A DNA stretch of 64,000 bases from Ptychodera flava. Taxonomy: Eukaryota; Hemichordata; Enteropneusta; Ptychoderidae. Below are positions 35,433 to 46,424 of this stretch, piece after piece. Position 1 is the first letter of the stretch; the number at the start of each line of letters is the position of its first letter. The notes beneath the pieces are model-generated. The model did no database searches. It had not been told where the DNA came from and saw only the letters and a list, made by a program, of their open reading frames with translations. Location: contig NC_091933.1 of the NCBI RefSeq assembly GCF_041260155.1, positions 7,094,501 to 7,158,500 on the forward strand, in the 5' to 3' direction. Position numbers and translations under genes: made by a program.

Positions 35433-36436
35433 GGTATGTGTTGAACATGGCTCTACTGACAACAAACTCGTCACATCTGAAACTCCTCTGTCAAAGCTAG
35501 GGCGCCACCAGCCGCCAATCTTCGTGTTAGAAACCATTCGTTTATTACCGGGAGAGGAGGGGGTTGGTGGAAATCAGGAGGCGGTTGACTTTTACAAAAC
35601 CAATTTTTAGGGGGGGATTTTACAATCAAAACTAGCTAAATCTATGTATTCATAGACGTTTGATTGTTGATATTAATGTATTTGATTAGACTAGGGTGGT
35701 TACAAGTCCATGTGCGTGCAAGAAATTTGATTTTGAAATTTCACTGAAATGTTGATTAACTATACATTGTAGTCCATGAGGAAACTATGAATAAATTTTA
35801 CGATACAAAATTAGCTAAATCTGGGCTTTTTTAAATGTTTGACAATTGATATTCATGTGCATAATGAGAATAGGGTGTTTGAAAGAGCAAATGTGAACAA
35901 CAAATATGATATTGGAATTTCACCCGAGTGATTACTTGTAACGGTTCGAAAATTATTCTTTTCAAAGTTCGAAGGTCCAATGAAAATTATGTGTCAATTA
36001 AAATATTATTTATATGGACTGTGGCATCTGGGCGAGGGTCAGGTTTTGTGCATGAGAAGTGGGGAGTGTCACTCTTTTCCTTGCAAGCATTTTTGAAAAG
36101 TCACTATTTTTCACCCCGGGGCCTAAGAGTGCAAAGGGTTAATGAATCAAATAAGATGATTTTTTGGGGGGATCACATTTTACAATTGATGAAATGGGGG
36201 GGGGGTGTCAAATTCAGAGGGGTGGGGGAGTCGCTTTTTGCATTTCATTTGTAGCTTAAGTTCCGTCGACCCTTCCCCCGTAAAACACGAATGCTCCCTT
36301 ACTCGTGACGTTCTTCTCACTGTCGATGGCGCTGTTGGCGTCTTGCTGCTGATAAAACTGAAGTGCAACATACCAGTGATGATTCTGTAAGTAGGCGCAC
36401 TTACAGAGGCAACGACGCGGCAACGGTACTGGTCAT
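35433..36436 (+). pseudogene. ninjurin-like pseudogene (D2), split by a TIR element
   Basis: 35433-35529 aligns with the A-L-L-T-A-N-S-S-H-L-K-L-L-C-Q-S region of the intact gene at 47343-47807. It carries a stop (TAG at 35498) where that gene has Tyr. After GTGTTA the 769-bp element D intervenes. The coding alignment resumes at 36299 with TTACTCGTGACG and runs to about 36436, with a roughly 12-nt deletion in the first transmembrane segment and frame loss afterwards. The gene is clearly dead. The N-terminal exon was not found. Confidence 0.85.
35530..36298. mobile_element. TIR element D inserted in a ninjurin exon, TTA duplication
   Basis: The left end GAAACCATTCGT and the right end in reverse complement GGGAGCATTCGT continue as imperfect inverted repeats of about 30 bp. 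TTA is duplicated on either side (35527-35529 and 36299-36301). The intact paralogue at 47.6 kb has the single TTA (CGTGTTACTGGTGACG). The interior near 35690-35800 is a reverse-oriented unit of the 185-bp satellite of element B. Confidence 0.88.
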
Positions 36437-37440
36437 AGGCTAAATCTGTCTAGGAACATTCCAAATACCATTCGATGTATCATACCATACGAAGCACTAC
36501 CCAAATACGCGCAATATTTACTTTACGCAATGCGTCATACCGTAAAACGACCTTGCTGACAGGCTGCAGGTCGCCTGCTGCTAATCATAGCATTCTAAGA
36601 GCCATCCAAACATTCATGATGCGAGTCTTTGTAGCGTACCGTTCAGGCTGTCATAACCTAAAACAATCCTGAAATACTGCAGTCCAACAGATCATTGGAA
36701 TATTGTTTATTTGAATCACTGTCGATTGGAACCCTCCGTAAGAACACGGTCCTTTGCTGCGCACACATAAAACATAGTTTACATAACATTCAAAGGAGGG
36801 CACAGACAGATTTGGTGGTATGGTTGTAGAAGGGGTTGAGAGCTGTTTTTCCTTTGATGATCTAGAGACTGATTGCACTACGTGTATATTATGGGAATAC
36901 GTCCACTGTTGTGCACGGGTCAGGGCTCCTTCAAACTTTTTTCCTCTGAGAGATTGTTGACGGATGATGGTACTTTAGACAATATTTCTCTCATAGCCTT
37001 GCCATCGTTGATTGTGTTCGTTCTCGTATGCTGTCGGGGTAGGGGTCTTGAGGAAAGGTGATTAAAAAACTCTTATACATGGCCAGAAAATTAATTTCAA
37101 CAGTCCCCGTTTCGGGTGCAGCTTAAAACTTACACGAAATCATAAACGGAACAAGTCGAATTTTGATATTACGTGTAGTATTTTTTGTTCTCTGAATCGA
37201 TTGCTTTTCTCATTTATGCTGTAATGTTAATTTTTACATTCAACAGCAAGTTTTTTAAAATTTTTGTACATGGACTACATTGCAAGCTGACGGAATTTAC
37301 GAAAGAAAGAATTTACCCGTCGAAAAGCCTTCATCATACTGCTTATACATGTAATTAGTGTAGCTCTACTGTCTATGCTTGTAGGTATATGGTAAGGCTT
37401 TGGTGGCAAGCTTGCTACCGTTCAAACACATCTACACTGT

Positions 37441-39590
37441 CGGTGTTTACACAACACATTAAACAACAACAAATAACAGCACGTCACACTAAAGCCGGGT
37501 TCCAGCCTATACGTCATGCGTACAAGCTACCGTTCTGAGTGATCGAGAAAGGTAGCTTGTTCTTTAATTTTGGACTGTTTGTATAAGCTGATCGACTTTC
37601 AGGTAAGCATTCCTCAATATGCTTTCATTTACAATTTTTTTTTCTAATTTTTTTTCTCATTCTCTGCTTTCCCTTTTGGTATGCGGCCACTGTTTATTGG
37701 GCTGTATAAATTGTATTTACTGACGCAGATTTAATAGATCAAATATCTATATTTAGTAACAAACAATCTGTATTCGCAGACTGCATGGTAGCAAATGACT
37801 GTCTGATCGAACCTAACATTTTAGAGTAAGCTTCATTTAAAATTGTTTGAATTTGCTCGCTGTGGATAGAAAGCTATCCGTAACATTAAATATATTGTAA
37901 AGCTGAATATGACATTGTTGTGTTCTATATTTCGTGATATCGTTGGTAGTATCTATGGATTCAGGTTTAAAGTTAGGGAACCCACCAGGTACTTTAAAAT
38001 AATTTGCTACAAGTGTTCATTAAAGTATTTTACTCGTGGAATATTGCCTGTGCACACTATTATTGTACAGCGAACAGTCGAGGAACAATGCCGATCGGAA
38101 CTGTTGTTAACTAAACCAGCATCAGAACATGCTTGGTCGCATGCAAAAAAAAGGAAAAAAGGAAGAAAATAAACACGTATTTATCAATGAACACCATTGG
38201 AACTACTGAGGGAAAGTAAGATATTTTAGTTATCTTGTTGGTTTAATCAGCAAATTTAAGCTCATCTTCTTTTCTTTCTTTTGCAATTCACTTATTTTTA
38301 TGGGTAATAATAATTTGTAATATTCCAACTTTCAGCTGGAGGGCATCAAACACATTTGGTAATCTCCCATATTAGTTCCAATCGTGTTAATGTTTGCACG
38401 GGATCGGCAATCGGATCCACCCATAATGTCACTGTCAGCTTGATTTCACTGTTATCCGAATCAATATTTTTTTGAGGTTATATTTATGCATACATGTTTA
38501 TGTTTACCTATTTACTTTTTTATCTATCTACGTACTAAAGTTATTCATTTATATCTGTCAATCAATCTCCTATCTTGTGGTGAAAGTAGTTCTAAATATG
38601 TTCAGTTTTGGGGCCATTGTCTTTTTGTCACAGCGACCCTCAAAAACGCAGAGTCTGTCTCTTTAAAGAATTCAATCACCACCCATTCGCTGCGACGACC
38701 AGCCAAAAAACAGGCCCCCATCGGGCGGACACCTCACAAAGTGGCGACAGAGGCCATTACATATTATTTCTTTGTACACAAAATTGCATTGTCACGCCCT
38801 GTTGTTATTCTGATTGTAAGTCATGACCTTGGGTGCCATCTCGAACGGTATGTCAGAAGACTGTATTGTAACAAGCTGGTACTTCAATTACTTTATGTCA
38901 AAATTTGATTTAGGAGATCAAAACGATGGCGTCGAGATCTCGCAAATGGGGTCCCTTAACATTTAGTCTCTCTCGCAAGCATCCAATTTTTGCTAGTTTC
39001 TCATGCGAAAAGCGTACAGTCTGATATTATATTGTTTGTTTCGATTAATGGTTTACAGGCCATACCGAGAAAGTTGCGGGCATGACAAAGTGACGAGTTT
39101 TATTGTTGTGTCAGTATAGGTATACGATTTGGTAGAATATTCAAAGATAATATTAGCATATAGGTTGAACGTTTTTGCAATTTGACCCATCATGCACCTT
39201 TTGAACGAGTGAGTGTCAGGGTTCTATTGACAACACGGTAAATTGCAATGGTGCCCCATGATGTATTCGTTCTTTTTAATACAAATTAAATTCTTCAAAA
39301 TATTGCTCCTTCATGGCTAAAGCTTTCTCCGGGAGAGGGATTTGAAACAGGTCTCCGTCGATGCCTTGAAAGTCAAATCCCCCCTCGTCAATCCGTTCAT
39401 CCGACAGCGTGACTATTGTTTACGGCACTGATACAAATACTCAGAAGTGTGTTGAACGGTATGTGACATCTATCTTTAATATTCCCAAAGCAAGACAACC
39501 CCGACGAACAGCGCCTGAATTGAATTCTCCTTATAATATTACTGAGCGAGACGTCCGATACTGTATTCACAAGTTGCGTGCTAACTGGAT
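37441..39590. other. intergenic, no gene seen
   Basis: Upstream of the candidate ninjurin first exon. It contains a partial MITE copy at 38290-38389. The frame at 38486-38908 has no recognisable domain. Confidence 0.45.
38290..38389. mobile_element. partial copy of the 35194 MITE
   Basis: Ends TTAGTTCCAATCGTGTT, matching the right end of the 35194-35409 element. The upstream TTTTTATGGGTAAT and CAACTTTCAGC blocks also correspond. The left end is missing or too diverged. Confidence 0.55.
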
Positions 39591-39597
39591 CTCCAAA

Positions 39598-39675
39598 ATG
39601 ACACACTCCACGTCATCACCTGTTGTCATGGTAACTGTCGATGACGACGTTCCGTCACACGAAGCGGAATCAGAG
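39598..39675 (+). CDS. candidate first coding exon of ninjurin-like gene 1
   Basis: ATG followed by 26 codons rich in Ser/Thr then acidic (M-T-H-S-T-S-S-P-V-V-M-V-T-V-D-D-D-V), ending E-S-E at a donor GTAAAT in phase 0. The intact ninjurin exon at 47343 also enters in phase 0, and the acidic, disordered character continues across the proposed join. The frame is open upstream for a further 63 codons, which I take as 5' UTR. The intron would be 7.7 kb and contains an LTR retrotransposon in antisense. Joining is inferred from phase, composition and position only. Confidence 0.45.
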
Positions 39676-40314
39676 GTAAATATATTTTGCAAAGCAATTA
39701 TGGAGAGCGGGAAATCTTCAAACGTTCAAACGCAGATATTTGGTGCGAATTGCTATTTTTTTCAGACTCATGCAAGACGCAATAGACACATCGTTACACA
39801 GAGACTTTGTAATTTATGCATTTATCTTATTTGTCTGTTGAACGAATAGCTGTCGGAGATGCTAGAAAGTCACATCGTTCTGAGTACTATTTTTTTCTAT
39901 GGTGATGGCCATTTTTATTGTGTCCTTGGCTTTTCATACATTGACTTTGGAATTAGGCAGCAACCATGACACATCGTATAATCAGCGTTGCTTTACGAGA
40001 AAATACGCTGTTCTATGGTATTTTTGGACTCTCCTTCCGCCATGATTTCAAACAGTTTCCCCTGTACCTATTAGTTTTCCTCTGTGTGTGTGGCTGTGTC
40101 TGTCTGTCTGTCTATCTGTGTCCCCCACCAGATAATCTCCCAACTTCCCCTGTACTGTGTTTCGTCAATGTAAAATTTTCCAATCGCCAGCTCTTTGCCT
40201 CATACTTTACCCCTAATTCTAATCATACTCCGGGCCCGTCAATTAAGCCTTTTCAAAGTTGCTCGCTCAGTATGAGAAAGTCTTGCCGATTCAGCGTTTC
40301 CACATCTATTGCTA

Positions 40315-40879
40315 TGTCACGTGCAGAGAAAACTAACAAAAGGGTGAACTCAGCAGTTACTGTTTAAACAAAATTTATTACAAAAATAAAACTAATTGCT
40401 AAGTTAGGGACAGAGTACAAGCTTTAAAAGTGTACAGACTACTTATCTCAGCTGGGACGGCAAAGCTCCAGTCTCAGAGTTGTAACAGTCAGTTGGATGA
40501 ATGAACAGTCCTTTGGCTTGCAGGCTGCACAAAGTCCACAGTATAAATCCAGCGTTGGCAGTGAAGGTCTTGAAAAGTCTTGAGAATGACTACTGCTGGA
40601 GTTTAGTAACACACAAGAGACACGATCCCAAAAGTCTGACTGGAAGCAGTGCACGTCCCTTTTATAAAGGCATATAAGAACAATCTAGAACTTTTATTGA
40701 CATGCTAATTACTGTTCTAAAATTATCTCTCTTACACAACTAATCAACTTTCCAGAACATTCCAAACATGACTAATTGAATTCAAGGTTGTGAGGTCATT
40801 AAGGGCAGTGACCTTGAGAATGTTCTAGACCAATTGAACTCAGGTCATGATGAGTGTGGGGGAAATGACCTACATAACA
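40315..40879 (-). repeat. 3' LTR of the Gmr1-like element
   Basis: In element orientation it runs TGTTATGTAGG ... GCACGTGACA. It carries a TATAAAAGGG promoter motif (plus-strand 40660s) and AATAAA near the far end (plus 40374-40379). The last bases read GTGACA where the other LTR has GTAACA. A 68-codon frame lies in both LTRs but overlaps promoter signals, so I do not treat it as a gene. Confidence 0.92.
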
Positions 40880-40891
40880 CACCCCCTCTTC
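40880..40891 (-). promoter_or_regulatory. polypurine tract
   Basis: GAAGAGGGGGTG in element orientation abuts the 3' LTR. It is the expected primer site for plus-strand DNA synthesis. Confidence 0.85.
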
Positions 40892-41015
40892 AAAAAAAAG
40901 AAAATTTTTCAAAGAAAAATCTTTCTTTTGCAAATGTAATCTTGAAAAGGATTTAAGTACTCAAATTTTGTTTTACTCTAAAGTAAAATTTCTTGAAAGT
41001 GAACAACAATAAACT

Positions 41016-41339
41016 CTAAATACGAGAGAGACAGTCTGCAATTAAATTGTCTCTGCCTTTGATATGTCTAATATCAAGATTAAACTCCTGTAACATTAAA
41101 CTCCATCTTAGCAATCTCTGATTTTTGCCTTTAAATTTCTGCAGAAAAACAAGAGGGTTGTGATCAATATAAACCACTATTGGCTGATTTGAAGAAGTAA
41201 CATAAACTTCAAAATGCTGTAAAGCTAATATCAAAGATAAACACTCTTTTTCAATTGTAGAGTAGTTTCTCTGGGATTTGTTAAATTTGCGTGAAAAATA
41301 GCAAACAGGATGATCTACACCATGACTATCCTCTTGCAA
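41016..41339 (-). pseudogene. retrotransposon RNase H segment
   Basis: Encodes the RNase H part that follows RT: D-H-P-V-C-Y-F-S-R-K-F-N-K, then Y-S-T-I-E-K-E-C-L, Y-I-D-H-N-P-L and H-I-K-G-R-D-N-L-I-A-D-C-L-S-R. The D-x-L-S-R ending is the usual close of Ty3/gypsy pol. It is in a different frame from the RT segment upstream; the break is near 41330 and appears to be a one-base change in a T-run. No integrase follows, which confirms the rearranged order. Confidence 0.88.
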
Positions 41340-42649
41340 TAAACAGCACCAGCAGCCGTATCACTAGCATCCACAGCTAATTTGAATGGCAAAGTGAAAT
41401 CTGGTGCAGACAACACTGGAGCACTTTGCAGTATGGCTTTAAGTGTATCAAATGCCTGTTGGCATTGCTCTGACCAAACAAACTTTACTTTCTTTTTAAG
41501 TAAGTTAGTCAAAGGCTCAGTAATTGTGGAGAAATTTGGACAGAATTTTCTGTAGTAACCAGCCATACCGAGAAAGCGCATCAGTTGTCGTTTGCAGTTT
41601 GGTATGGGAAAACTTGAAATGGCACTGATTTTGGCATCAACAGGTTTTACCTCACCCTGTCCTACAGTATGTCCGAGGTAAGTTACCCTAGCCCAACCAA
41701 ACTCAGATTTGGCAAGGTTGACAGTCAACATTGCTTTGCTCAGTCTCTCAAAGAACTTCCGCATGAGCTTGATGTGTTCCTCCCAGGTGTCACTATACAG
41801 GACGACGTCGTCAACGTAGGCTGCACACCCGTCTAGCCCGGATATGACGTCGTTGATCATCCGTTGGAACGTTGCCGGAGAGTTCTTCATTCCGAATGGC
41901 ATCACCTTGTACTGGAACAATCCGTCTGGTGTAACAAAGGCGGATATTTCACGAGCACGATCCGTCAGAGGGACTTGCCAAAATCCCTTCAGTAGGTCAA
42001 ATTTTGTCACATACTTGGCTTTTCCCACTCGGTCGATGCAGTCATCAATCCTCGGGATTGGGAAAGTGTCTGTCTTTGTTAAAGTGTTGACCTTCCTAAA
42101 GTCCGTGCACATACGATAACTGTGGTCTGATTTGGGAACAAGTATGCACGGCGAACTCCAGTTACTTTTACTGGGTTCAATAAAGTCATTGTCCAGCAGG
42201 TATTTGACTTCTTCCTGGAGATATTTCGCTTTTGTTGGATTCAGTCTGTATGGATGTTGTTTTACAGGCTTACTGTCCCCAACATCAACGTCGTGATAGA
42301 TGACGTTTGTCCTCGTTGGAACATCTTGAAACAGGTGTTTATATTCATGGAGCAGTTCTTTCACCTGTTGTTGTTGTTCTGGCTGGAGGTGTGCCAACTT
42401 TGTAGACTCCAGCTTCTCCAGGATTTCTGAGTTCTGAAGCTTGACCGAGCCCAGCTTTGAGTTTAGAGTATTTTCACTCAAGTCAGTTTCAGTATCACTA
42501 TCTTCATAATGGCCAGAACTGACTGTACTGACAGGCTTTGTTTTAGTAGGATTATCCCTATCCAAATATGGCTTAAGCATATTTATGTGACATAGCTGTT
42601 TTTGTTTTCGCCTGTCAGGTGTTATTATGATGTAATTTAAATCACTCAA
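41315..42649 (-). pseudogene. retrotransposon reverse transcriptase segment
   Basis: About 440 codons holding all RT blocks: W-S-S-P-C-I-L-V-P-K, R-M-C-T-D-F-R-K-V-N, T-K-F-D-L-L-K-G-F-W-Q-V-P, F-G-M-K-N-S-P-A-T-F-Q and the catalytic Y-V-D-D. Then come Y-L-G-H and F-L-G-M-A-G-Y-Y-R-K-F of the RT-RNase H connection. The first 100 or so residues are a linker between integrase and RT. RT motifs are intact, but the segment is out of frame with both neighbours, so the polyprotein as assembled cannot be made in full. Confidence 0.92.
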
Positions 42650-42660
42650 TTTCTTATCAA

Positions 42661-43071
42661 TTAGATATGGCCCAAAGTAACGAGCATGGAATGGTTTTCC
42701 AGGAATTGGAAGTAGAACAAGAACCTTTTGACCTGGTTCAAACTTCCGTTTTGAGGTGTTTTATCGTATTTGATTTTCATTGACTGCTGAGATGACTCAA
42801 GATTTTCTCTGGCTAATTCACATGCTTTAGAGAGTTTTGTACGAAAATCTGACACATATTGCAAAATATTCAGACAATCATCATCGTCTGATAGGAATTT
42901 CTCTTTAACGAGCTTGAGTGGGCCACGGACTGTATGTCCAAATACAAGCTCAAATGGGCTAAAACCAAGAGACTCTTGAATTGACTCTCTAACAGCAAAG
43001 AGCAGAAAATGAATTCCTTCATCCCACTGCTTCTCTGTGTCAAAACAGTAGGTCCTAATCATGTTTTTCAA
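42661..43071 (-). pseudogene. retrotransposon integrase, C-terminal part
   Basis: Contains W-D-E-G-I-H-F-L-L-F-A-V-R-E-S, G-F-S-P-F-E-L-V-F-G-H-T-V-R-G-P-L and the following helical region typical of the end of the integrase core in Ty3/gypsy elements. It lies in a different frame from the catalytic part at 43153-44415. The intervening bases 43072-43152, in other frames, still carry the expected catalytic Glu region, interrupted by single-base losses. Confidence 0.85.
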
Positions 43072-43152
43072 GTTTGATGAAATCGCTCAGAGCACCCTGA
43101 CTTTCTGGATGATAGGCGGATGACCTATACTGTTTAATGCCTAGCTGATCCA

Positions 43153-44415
43153 TTACTTGTTGAAAAATTCCAGACATAAAGTTGGACCTTGATCGGACTG
43201 GACACATTTAGGGAGGCCAAATAAAGTGAAAAATTTGACTAAAGCTCTCACTATAGTCTTTGTCTTTATGTTTCTCAGTGGTATGGCTTCGGGGAACCGA
43301 GTTGATGTACACATTATTGTCAGCATGTACTCATTTCCTGATCTTGTTTTTGGTAGGGGCCCAACACAGTCTATTAGAATCCTACTAAATGGTTCTTGAA
43401 ATGCAGGAATTGGCTGTAAAGGGGCCTTTGGAATGGTCTGATTCGGCTTTCCTACCATTTGACATGTGTGACAAGTTTTACAGAAATGTGCTACATCCTG
43501 CCTGAGATTAGGCCAATAAAAGTGACTGAGAATTTTATGATAAGTTTTCCTGACTCCTAAGTGACGAGCCCAGGGCGTTTCATGGGCCAGGCGCAATATT
43601 TCAGCACGGTAGGGCTTTGGAACCACAATTTGATGTTTTATAGCCCAATCGTCATCAACCAAAACATCTGGAGGTCTCCATTTACGCATGAGAATACCAG
43701 ACTTTGTATAATAGGAAACAGAGCTATCTGAAGTTTTACCTTCATCATCTACCCTGTCAAACAAAGACAAAATATCTGGGTCTTTGTGTTGTTCTGCAAT
43801 GAGATTTGATCTAGAAAATGTCTGACTTTGGTCAGCAGAAGTTTTACTGGAAGTTTCAAATCCACGAGGGATAACGGAATGATCCGTGTCAAACACCTGA
43901 CTGAGAAAGGTGTCATTTAAGTCAACATCTGTGACATTATTTTTGAGAGTATTTTGATTCTCGGAAGTTTTCTTTGACATGGCTCGAGTAATGGCACATG
44001 AAGGAAATAAATCGGGTATCTCTTGTTCAATTGGCTCTGGATCCTGATCTAAACTAGGATTATCAGTCACAAGTGGATTAGTAATGACCTTGTCCCCAGC
44101 AAGGTCGTTTCCAAGAAGAAGGTGAATCCCTTCAAAAGGCAAAAAAGGCCTAATACCTAAAGTCACAGGTCCAGAAACAAAGTCCGAAGACAAATAGACA
44201 TTATGGAGAGGAACAGGAATGTAGTCATTACAATCTACCCCCTTAATAAGAACTTTAGAACCTGAAAATGACTTTTCAGAAAACGGCAGGGTATCTGCCA
44301 ACAAAAGAGACTGGGAAGCCCCGGTATCTCTTAAAATTTTGACAGGGGTAGCGGAAGAGAAATCACTAGAAAGTGATATAAAACCATTATGAATAAATGG
44401 TTCGAAAATACCCAT
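43153..44415 (-). pseudogene. retrotransposon protease and integrase N-terminal/catalytic segment
   Basis: Begins with an aspartic protease region whose active site reads D-T-G-A-S, about 30 residues in, followed by G-I-H-L-L-L-G-N-D-L-A-G-D-K. After a linker comes an HHCC zinc-binding region (H-E-T-P-W-A-R-H-L-G ... C-K-T-C-H-T-C-Q), then integrase catalytic D-C-V-G-P-L-P-K-T-R-S-G and S-D-Q-G-P. The frame ends near 43153, before the third catalytic residue, at an apparent one-base deletion. Protease-integrase contiguity upstream of RT is what identifies the Gmr1-like arrangement. Confidence 0.9.
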
Positions 44416-45224
44416 AATGCTATCTTGAGAAGAATTGACCTTGACCTCATTAATTGGGGATAAGAGGGTTTAACCTCAGAAAATGTGTTGCACACATTAT
44501 TAGACTCTAATTGAGTTGATGAAGAAATAAAGCCGGTGGGCTTAGATCCACTTTGACCACTTTGACCTTCACGTTTTCTTTTCAATTTGAAACAATCTGA
44601 CATTAAATGGCCGTCTTTCTTGCAATAATTACAAGAAAGTGTACCGAACTGTTTGTCAGAAGGAGATTGAGACTTGGGATCTGATGATGTGGAAGTGTTA
44701 CTTGAACTCTGTGAACTGTTGTCATTTGATTTCCTACTGTCCTTTGAAAAATTCTTGGATGAAAAGGAGGAGTTAAATTTGCCTGCATTGTTTCTGTAGG
44801 AAAAGGACTGGGATGGTTTGCTGAGAAATGAAGATTTGTGAGTCAATGAGTAATCATCGGCCAAACGTGCAGCAACCTCCAATGTATCTGCCTTTTGTTC
44901 ATTGATAAACGTCTTGATGTCACTCCGAATGCACCTCTTAAATTCCTCAATCAAAACAAGTTGTCGTAATTTGTCATAATTCTGACTGACCTTTTCAGAA
45001 GAACACCAACGATCAAACAGTTGTTCTTTTGTTCGAGCAAATTCAACATAAGTTTGATCCTTCACCTTCTCACAATCCCTAAATTTCTGACGGTAAGCTT
45101 CAGGCACCAACTCATAGCCCTTGAGAATTAATTCCTTCACAGAATCATAATCTGAAGCCTGCTCTACTGACAATTGAATGTAAATTTCTCTGGCTTTACC
45201 CACCAAAGCACTCTGCAAAAGCAT
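44331..45224 (-). pseudogene. retrotransposon gag, SCAN-like and zinc-knuckle part
   Basis: The first third has a helical segment including L-I-L-K-G-Y-E-L-V-P-E-A-Y-R-Q-K-F-R and the following L-V-L-I-E-E-F. This resembles the SCAN domain of vertebrate zinc-finger proteins, which is thought to derive from a Gmr1-like gag. A Ser/Asn-rich linker and a CCHC knuckle C-N-Y-C-K-K-D-G-H-L-M-S-D-C follow. It is out of frame with the gag start at 45754 and with the protease segment. Confidence 0.85.
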
Positions 45225-45247
45225 AGACCAGGACTCCTTAGGCCAAT

Positions 45248-45754
45248 TCAGACTCTGAGCAATTTTCTCAAAATGAAGGAAATATTTATCAACATCATTT
45301 CTTGGAAAGGGGGGACTAACCTGAAATGCTTAGTGATGTCAAAACCGTGTGAAGGGAAGGATTTTCCTGACTGTCCAAGCTCTAAACGTTTCATTTCTAA
45401 TCTTTCCTGCCTATCTTTCTCTCTCTGTCTTTCTTCCATTTCTAACTGCATTTGTATTTTTTCTTTTTCTATTTGTAATTCTAGTTTCTTGATCTCCAAA
45501 TTTGTCTGCATTTCTAATTCTAATTTTCTGAGTTCAGAGGTAGACTCGGGCTCATAATCTTTCAGGGTGGATTCCTCAAATTGGCCTAAATCAACTAGAT
45601 GTTTGGCAATACGGTACTGTATTTCCCTCTTGCGCATAGATCTTTTGACTTCTACTTTAAGGAAATTTGCCAGTGCTATGAGGTCATCTTTTCTGAGGGA
45701 ATCAAATGTGTCCTGATCAAGGTCATCCATTTCCTCTGGTTTAAATTCCGCCAT
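45248..45754 (-). pseudogene. retrotransposon gag N-terminal segment
   Basis: Starts with ATG 82 bases inside the primer-binding site and encodes an acidic start (M-A-E-F-K-P-E-E-M-D-D-L-D) and a long Glu/Lys/Arg/Gln-rich coiled coil (about residues 75-125). The frame is lost near 45290-45300 at a short A-run, after which the following gag segment continues in another frame. Confidence 0.85.
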
Positions 45755-45835
45755 GATTAAATTTCGCTGAGTTCACAGTATACAGTAGTTTTAAAAAGGC
45801 TGGCAAAATGTTGTCAAACGGCTCAAAATGTTCGT

Positions 45836-45853
45836 CTCCCGGACGAGCCCCCA
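45836..45853 (-). promoter_or_regulatory. primer-binding site, tRNA-Pro
   Basis: In element orientation TGGGGGCTCGTCCGGGAG, three bases after the end of the 5' LTR. It matches the 3' end of tRNA-Pro at 17 of 18 positions (compare the classical murine leukaemia virus site). Confidence 0.9.
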
Positions 45854-45856
45854 ATT

Positions 45857-46424
45857 TGTTACGTGCTAGAGAAAACGAACAAAAGGGTGAACTCAGCAGT
45901 TACTGTTTAAACAAAATTTATTACAAAAATAAAACTAATTGCTAAGTTAGGGACAGAGTACAAGCTTTAAAAGTGTACAGACTACTTATCTCAGCTGGGA
46001 CGGCAAAGCTCCAGTCTCAGAGTTGTAACAGTCAGTTGGATGAATGAACAGTCCTTTGGCTTGCAGGCTGCACAAAGTCCACAGTATAAATCCAGCGTTG
46101 GCAGTGAAGGTCTTGAAAAGTCTTGAGAATGACTACTGCTGGAGTTTAGTAACACACAAGAGACACGATCCCAAAAGTCTGACTGGAAGCAGTGCACGTC
46201 CCTTTTATAAAGGCATATAAGAACAATCTAGAACTTTTATTGACATGCTAATTACTGTTCTAAAATTATCTCTCTTACACAACTAATCAACTTTCCAGAA
46301 CATTCCAAACATGACTAATTGAATTCAAGGTTGTGAGGTCATTAAGGGCAGTGACCCTGAGAATGTTCTAGACCAATTGAACTCAGGTCATGATGAGTGT
46401 GGGGGGGAAATGACCTACATAACA
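45857..46424 (-). repeat. 5' LTR of the Gmr1-like element
   Basis: Runs TGTTATGTAGG ... GCACGTAACA in element orientation, with terminal TGTTA/TAACA inverted repeats. It is almost identical to the 3' LTR: the visible differences are a C/T change, a two-base difference in a G-run and a few changes near the terminus. Confidence 0.93.

Larger units (their letters stand above)
34928..37440 (+). repeat. segmental duplication block D2
   Basis: The 5' part (to about 36390) matches block D1 at 13610-14456. The 3' part (about 36480-37440) matches 51920-53115. In between is a ninjurin pseudogene. The block thus ties the two other duplicates into one ancestral unit: upstream flank, ninjurin exon, downstream flank. 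Confidence 0.8.
40315..46424 (-). mobile_element. Gmr1-like Ty3/gypsy LTR retrotransposon, full length, minus strand
   Basis: A 6.1-kb element with two direct LTRs (about 565 bp), a tRNA-Pro primer site, a polypurine tract, gag with a zinc knuckle, protease, integrase, then reverse transcriptase and RNase H. Integrase precedes RT, the reverse of ordinary Ty3/gypsy and the hallmark of the Gmr1-like group known from deuterostomes. The LTRs differ at only a handful of positions by eye, so the insertion is young. The coding region is nevertheless broken by several frame changes. It lies antisense within the probable intron of the ninjurin gene 39598-47807. A direct repeat TATGTCAC is found at both ends, slightly offset from the LTR termini. 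Confidence 0.92.

Noticed and set aside
40448..40654. 68-codon frame repeated identically at 45991-46197
   Set aside because: It lies inside both LTRs, across promoter and leader signals; identity reflects LTR identity, not a gene.
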